Position numbers and translations under genes: made by a program. A DNA stretch of 64,000 nt from an uncultured Phycisphaerae bacterium (GTDB lineage Bacteria; Planctomycetota; Phycisphaerae; UBA1845; Fen-1342). Of the stretch, positions 61,674 to 64,000 are shown in pieces. The notes under the pieces are model-generated. The model did no database searches and had not been told where the DNA came from. It saw only the letters and a program-made list of their open reading frames with translations. The stretch spans positions 27,518 to 91,517 of the forward strand of contig CALGJV010000040.1 of NCBI GenBank assembly GCA_937928595.1, read 5' to 3'. The first letter of the stretch is position 1, and every line of letters starts with the position of its first letter.

Positions 61674-63221
61674 ATGAAGATCCGGTACGCGATCCTCACG
61701 GTTTTCGGACTGTTGCTGCTAGTGGGAGCGGTTGCGGCGACGACCGTCCGCGGATTCGTCTTCGAAGACGCCAACGGCAACGGCCGGCGGGACGAGGGTG
61801 AGGCCGGCATCCCCGGCGTTGGGGTGTCGAACGGCCGGGCGATCGTGACCACCAACGCGCAGGGTGCCTACGCGCTCGAGATCGACGGCGACGCGGTCAT
61901 CTTCGTCATCAAGCCGCGGGACTGGAGCCCGCCGCGCGACGACCGGAACCGCTGGAAGTTTCATTACGTCCACCGCCCGAACGGTACGCCGGCGTACAAG
62001 TTTCCCGGCGTCGAGCCAACCGGCCCGCTGCCCGACTCGGTTGATTTCGCGCTGGGCCGCAGCCCCGAGCCCGAGCGTTTCCAGGTGCTGCTGCTGGGCG
62101 ACCCCCAGCCCCGCGACTCCCGCGAGGTCTGGTACGTCGCGCACGACATCGTGGCGGACCTGGTCGGCACGGACGCGGCACTCGCCGTCGCGCTCGGCGA
62201 CAACACGTTCGACCAGCACCACCTCGCACCCGAGCTCACGGCCCTGCTCGGCCGCATCGGCTGCCCGATGCATTACGTGGCCGGCAACCACGACCTCAAC
62301 TACGACGCGCCCACGGACGAGGCCGCCAACGAATCCTTTCTGCGGCAGTACGGACCGCCGTACTACGCCTTCAACTACGGCCCCGTGCACTTCGTGGTTC
62401 TCGAGAACATCCACTGGCGGCCGGCCGAGGGCGATAAGAAGGCCCACTACACCTCCGGGCTTGACGCGGCCCAGCTGGAGTTCCTGCGGAACGACCTCGC
62501 GACCGTCCCGAAGGACCGCCTGGTCGTCCTCCTCATGCACATCCCGCTCAACGAGCTCGAGCAGAAGGCCGAGGTACTCAAGCTAATTGGCGAACACCCC
62601 CACACCGTGTCCATCTCCGGGCACACCCACACCATCGACCACCTCTTTTTCGGCGAGAAGGACGGCTGGCCGCGGCCGGAGCCCCACCACCACCTGATCG
62701 CGGGCACGACCTGCGGCAGCTGGTGGACCGGCGCCCCGGACGAGCTCGGTATCCCGCACACCACCCTGGCCGACGGCGCGCCAAACGGCTGGTTCGTCGC
62801 GACGTTCGAGGGCCCGAAATACACGCTCACATTCCGCCCCGCGCGGCGCCCCGCGGAATACCAGATGAACGTGTACGCCCCCAACGTCGTGCCCGCGGCC
62901 CAGACGGCCGAGACCGAGATCATCGTCAACGTCTTCGCGGGCTCCGCGCGCTCGACCGTCACGTTGACCGTGGACGACGCCGCGCCGCTGACGCTGGAGC
63001 GCTTCACCGGCCAGGACCCGGCGTACGTCGCCCTGAAGGAACTCGAAAAGGGCGAGCCGCCCCCGCCCGGCCGCAAGCTCCCCCGCCCGGTCAGCACGTC
63101 GCATCTGTGGCGCGGCAAACTACCGGCCGATTTGCCCCCCGGCCCGCACGTGCTCACCGTCACGACCACGGACCTGTTCGGACAGACGTACACCGCCCGT
63201 CGGCTGCTGCGGGTGGAGTAG
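61674..63221 (+). CDS. Exported calcineurin-type metallophosphoesterase
   Basis: 515 residues from ATG 61674, AAGGAG five bases upstream. A signal peptide (about 1-22) is followed by an N-terminal SdrD-like beta domain ([21 protein letters not shown]), then the metallophosphoesterase domain with its metal motifs in order: [36 protein letters not shown] and [10 protein letters not shown]-terminal beta domain completes the metallophos_C layout. Such proteins hydrolyse phosphomonoesters or diesters outside the cytoplasm; the substrate is unknown. It has a TACATT box at 61639-61644 about 30 bases before its start and is divergent from the deiminase gene. Confidence 0.88.
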   Translation: MKIRYAILTVFGLLLLVGAVAATTVRGFVFEDANGNGRRDEGEAGIPGVGVSNGRAIVTTNAQGAYALEIDGDAVIFVIKPRDWSPPRDDRNRWKFHYVHRPNGTPAYKFPGVEPTGPLPDSVDFALGRSPEPERFQVLLLGDPQPRDSREVWYVAHDIVADLVGTDAALAVALGDNTFDQHHLAPELTALLGRIGCPMHYVAGNHDLNYDAPTDEAANESFLRQYGPPYYAFNYGPVHFVVLENIHWRPAEGDKKAHYTSGLDAAQLEFLRNDLATVPKDRLVVLLMHIPLNELEQKAEVLKLIGEHPHTVSISGHTHTIDHLFFGEKDGWPRPEPHHHLIAGTTCGSWWTGAPDELGIPHTTLADGAPNGWFVATFEGPKYTLTFRPARRPAEYQMNVYAPNVVPAAQTAETEIIVNVFAGSARSTVTLTVDDAAPLTLERFTGQDPAYVALKELEKGEPPPPGRKLPRPVSTSHLWRGKLPADLPPGPHVLTVTTTDLFGQTYTARRLLRVE

Positions 63222-63453
63222 CTACACGCCGGACCCGGCGGGCCGCGCAACCGGGCGGCCGTCCGGCCCGACATGGACGCGCGCCGGCGCGCCGGGGCAA
63301 CGGCCCCCCGGTGACGGCGAGACACCGCGCGCAGCGCACCCGGCCCTCTGCGCACGCGCCCCCGCGCTGCCCCCTTCGCATCCGCCCGCCGCCGACGCTA
63401 TCCTGCGCCGTTCGCCGGCCGCGCCGGCCGGCGCAACGCAAGCGAGGCACCGC
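63222..63453. other. Intergenic region before cysC
   Basis: 232 bases of very GC-rich sequence with no gene. A TATCCT box at 63399-63404 could be the cysC -10. The stretch also contains a run of short CCGG- and GGCGC-rich palindromes but no terminator. Confidence 0.4.
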
Positions 63454-64000
63454 ATGGCCAAACAGGTCGCCACGAACATCACCTGGCACCACGGGCACGT
63501 CGAGCGCGCCCGCCGCAACGCACTCCTCCGTCAGCAGGGCGCGACCATCTGGTTCACCGGCCTGTCCGCCTCCGGCAAGAGCACCATCGCGTTCACGCTC
63601 GAGCACCTGCTCATCGAGCGCGGCCACCTCGCGTATGTGCTCGACGGCGACAATATCCGCCACGGGCTCAACAAGAACCTCGGGTTCTCGCCGGAGGACC
63701 GCGCCGAGAACATCCGCCGCATCGGCGAGGTTGCGAAGCTGTTCGCCGACGCCGGCCTGATCACCTGCACGAGCTTCATCAGCCCGTACCGGGCGGACCG
63801 CGACCAGGCGCGGAAGATCCACGCCGACGCCGGCCTGCCCTTCATCGAGGTGTACGTGCAGGCGTCCGTCGACCTGTGCGAGACCCGCGACCCGAAGGGC
63901 CTCTACAAGAGAGCCAAGGCCGGCGAGATCAAGGAGTTCACCGGCGTCTCCGCGCCGTACGAGGAGCCGCTGAGCCCGGAGATCGCCCTCGACACGGCCA
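63454..64000 (+). CDS. cysC: Adenylyl-sulfate kinase, 5' part
   Basis: The first 182 residues, running off the end of the window, so the frame is near full length for CysC. The P-loop is [15 protein letters not shown], followed by [37 protein letters not shown] sequence, [14 protein letters not shown] and the [19 protein letters not shown] lid. It phosphorylates adenylyl sulfate to PAPS in sulfate assimilation. GAGG lies upstream of ATG 63454. It could be the start of a longer protein, since a CysN or sulfurylase domain is sometimes fused, but that lies outside the window. Confidence 0.93.
   Translation, partial: MAKQVATNITWHHGHVERARRNALLRQQGATIWFTGLSASGKSTIAFTLEHLLIERGHLAYVLDGDNIRHGLNKNLGFSPEDRAENIRRIGEVAKLFADAGLITCTSFISPYRADRDQARKIHADAGLPFIEVYVQASVDLCETRDPKGLYKRAKAGEIKEFTGVSAPYEEPLSPEIALDTA

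Overview
The window looks like one chromosomal stretch of a GC-rich, Gram-negative, respiring bacterium, most likely a planctomycete (Phycisphaerae-like). This is inference from gene content: an alternative complex III plus type-A2 caa3 oxidase operon, a secreted protein ending in the paired 'FDDIDPFV' dockerin-like repeats common in that group, a VPEP-type PEP-CTERM protein, an LpxA acyltransferase, and core genes scattered in short operons. Coding density is high and no insertion sequence, prophage, CRISPR array or rRNA was seen.

Bases 1-13000 hold a respiratory block: the end of actC, an actD-actE fusion, actF, a small membrane protein, a SCO copper chaperone, caa3 oxidase subunits II, I, III and IV and a second subunit III, then ctaB and ctaA for heme A. 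Bases 13200-18250 carry an ADP-forming acetate-CoA ligase, a CoA hydrolase/transferase fused to a GNAT domain, and a Tat-exported sugar isomerase-like protein. Bases 18300-26200 are mixed: a PEP-CTERM protein, an orphan binding lipoprotein, rlmI, nusA with a terminator in its leader, a GAF histidine kinase and a VTT membrane protein.

Bases 26100-31600 form a methanol:corrinoid methyltransferase locus. MtaB keeps all three zinc ligands of the methanogen enzyme. With it are the corrinoid protein MtaC, an MtaA-like and a second UroD-family protein, and a stand-alone MetH-activation-domain protein. The locus is arranged around a divergent promoter region containing an operator-like inverted repeat.

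Bases 31600-38700 hold tRNA-Gln(TTG) and a conserved housekeeping cluster (glmU-prs-rplY-pth-rpsF-ssb-rpsR-rplI-dnaB); GlmU has lost its acetyltransferase half. pdhA-pdhB follow. Bases 40900-47800 are a histidine operon on the minus strand (hisG-C-B-H-F-A/IE-D) with a HisA-HisI-HisE triple fusion. Upstream of hisG I find a complete-looking transcription attenuator: a promoter, a 19-codon leader peptide with an HHGHPHH run, a pause hairpin, a competing antiterminator and a terminator hairpin. Bases 47800-56500 are a long minus-strand series (PQQ-like propeller, glycerate kinase, lpxA, pdxJ, thpR, pfkB-type kinase, membrane protein, birA). Bases 56600-64000 carry a TPR membrane protein, a metallo-beta-lactamase-fold lactonase-like enzyme, a secreted deiminase with dockerin-like tail, a calcineurin-type phosphoesterase and the start of cysC.

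The strongest candidates for new biology are the his attenuator, the nusA leader terminator with a competing upstream strand, and the Mta methyltransferase locus in an organism with an oxygen-reducing respiratory chain.
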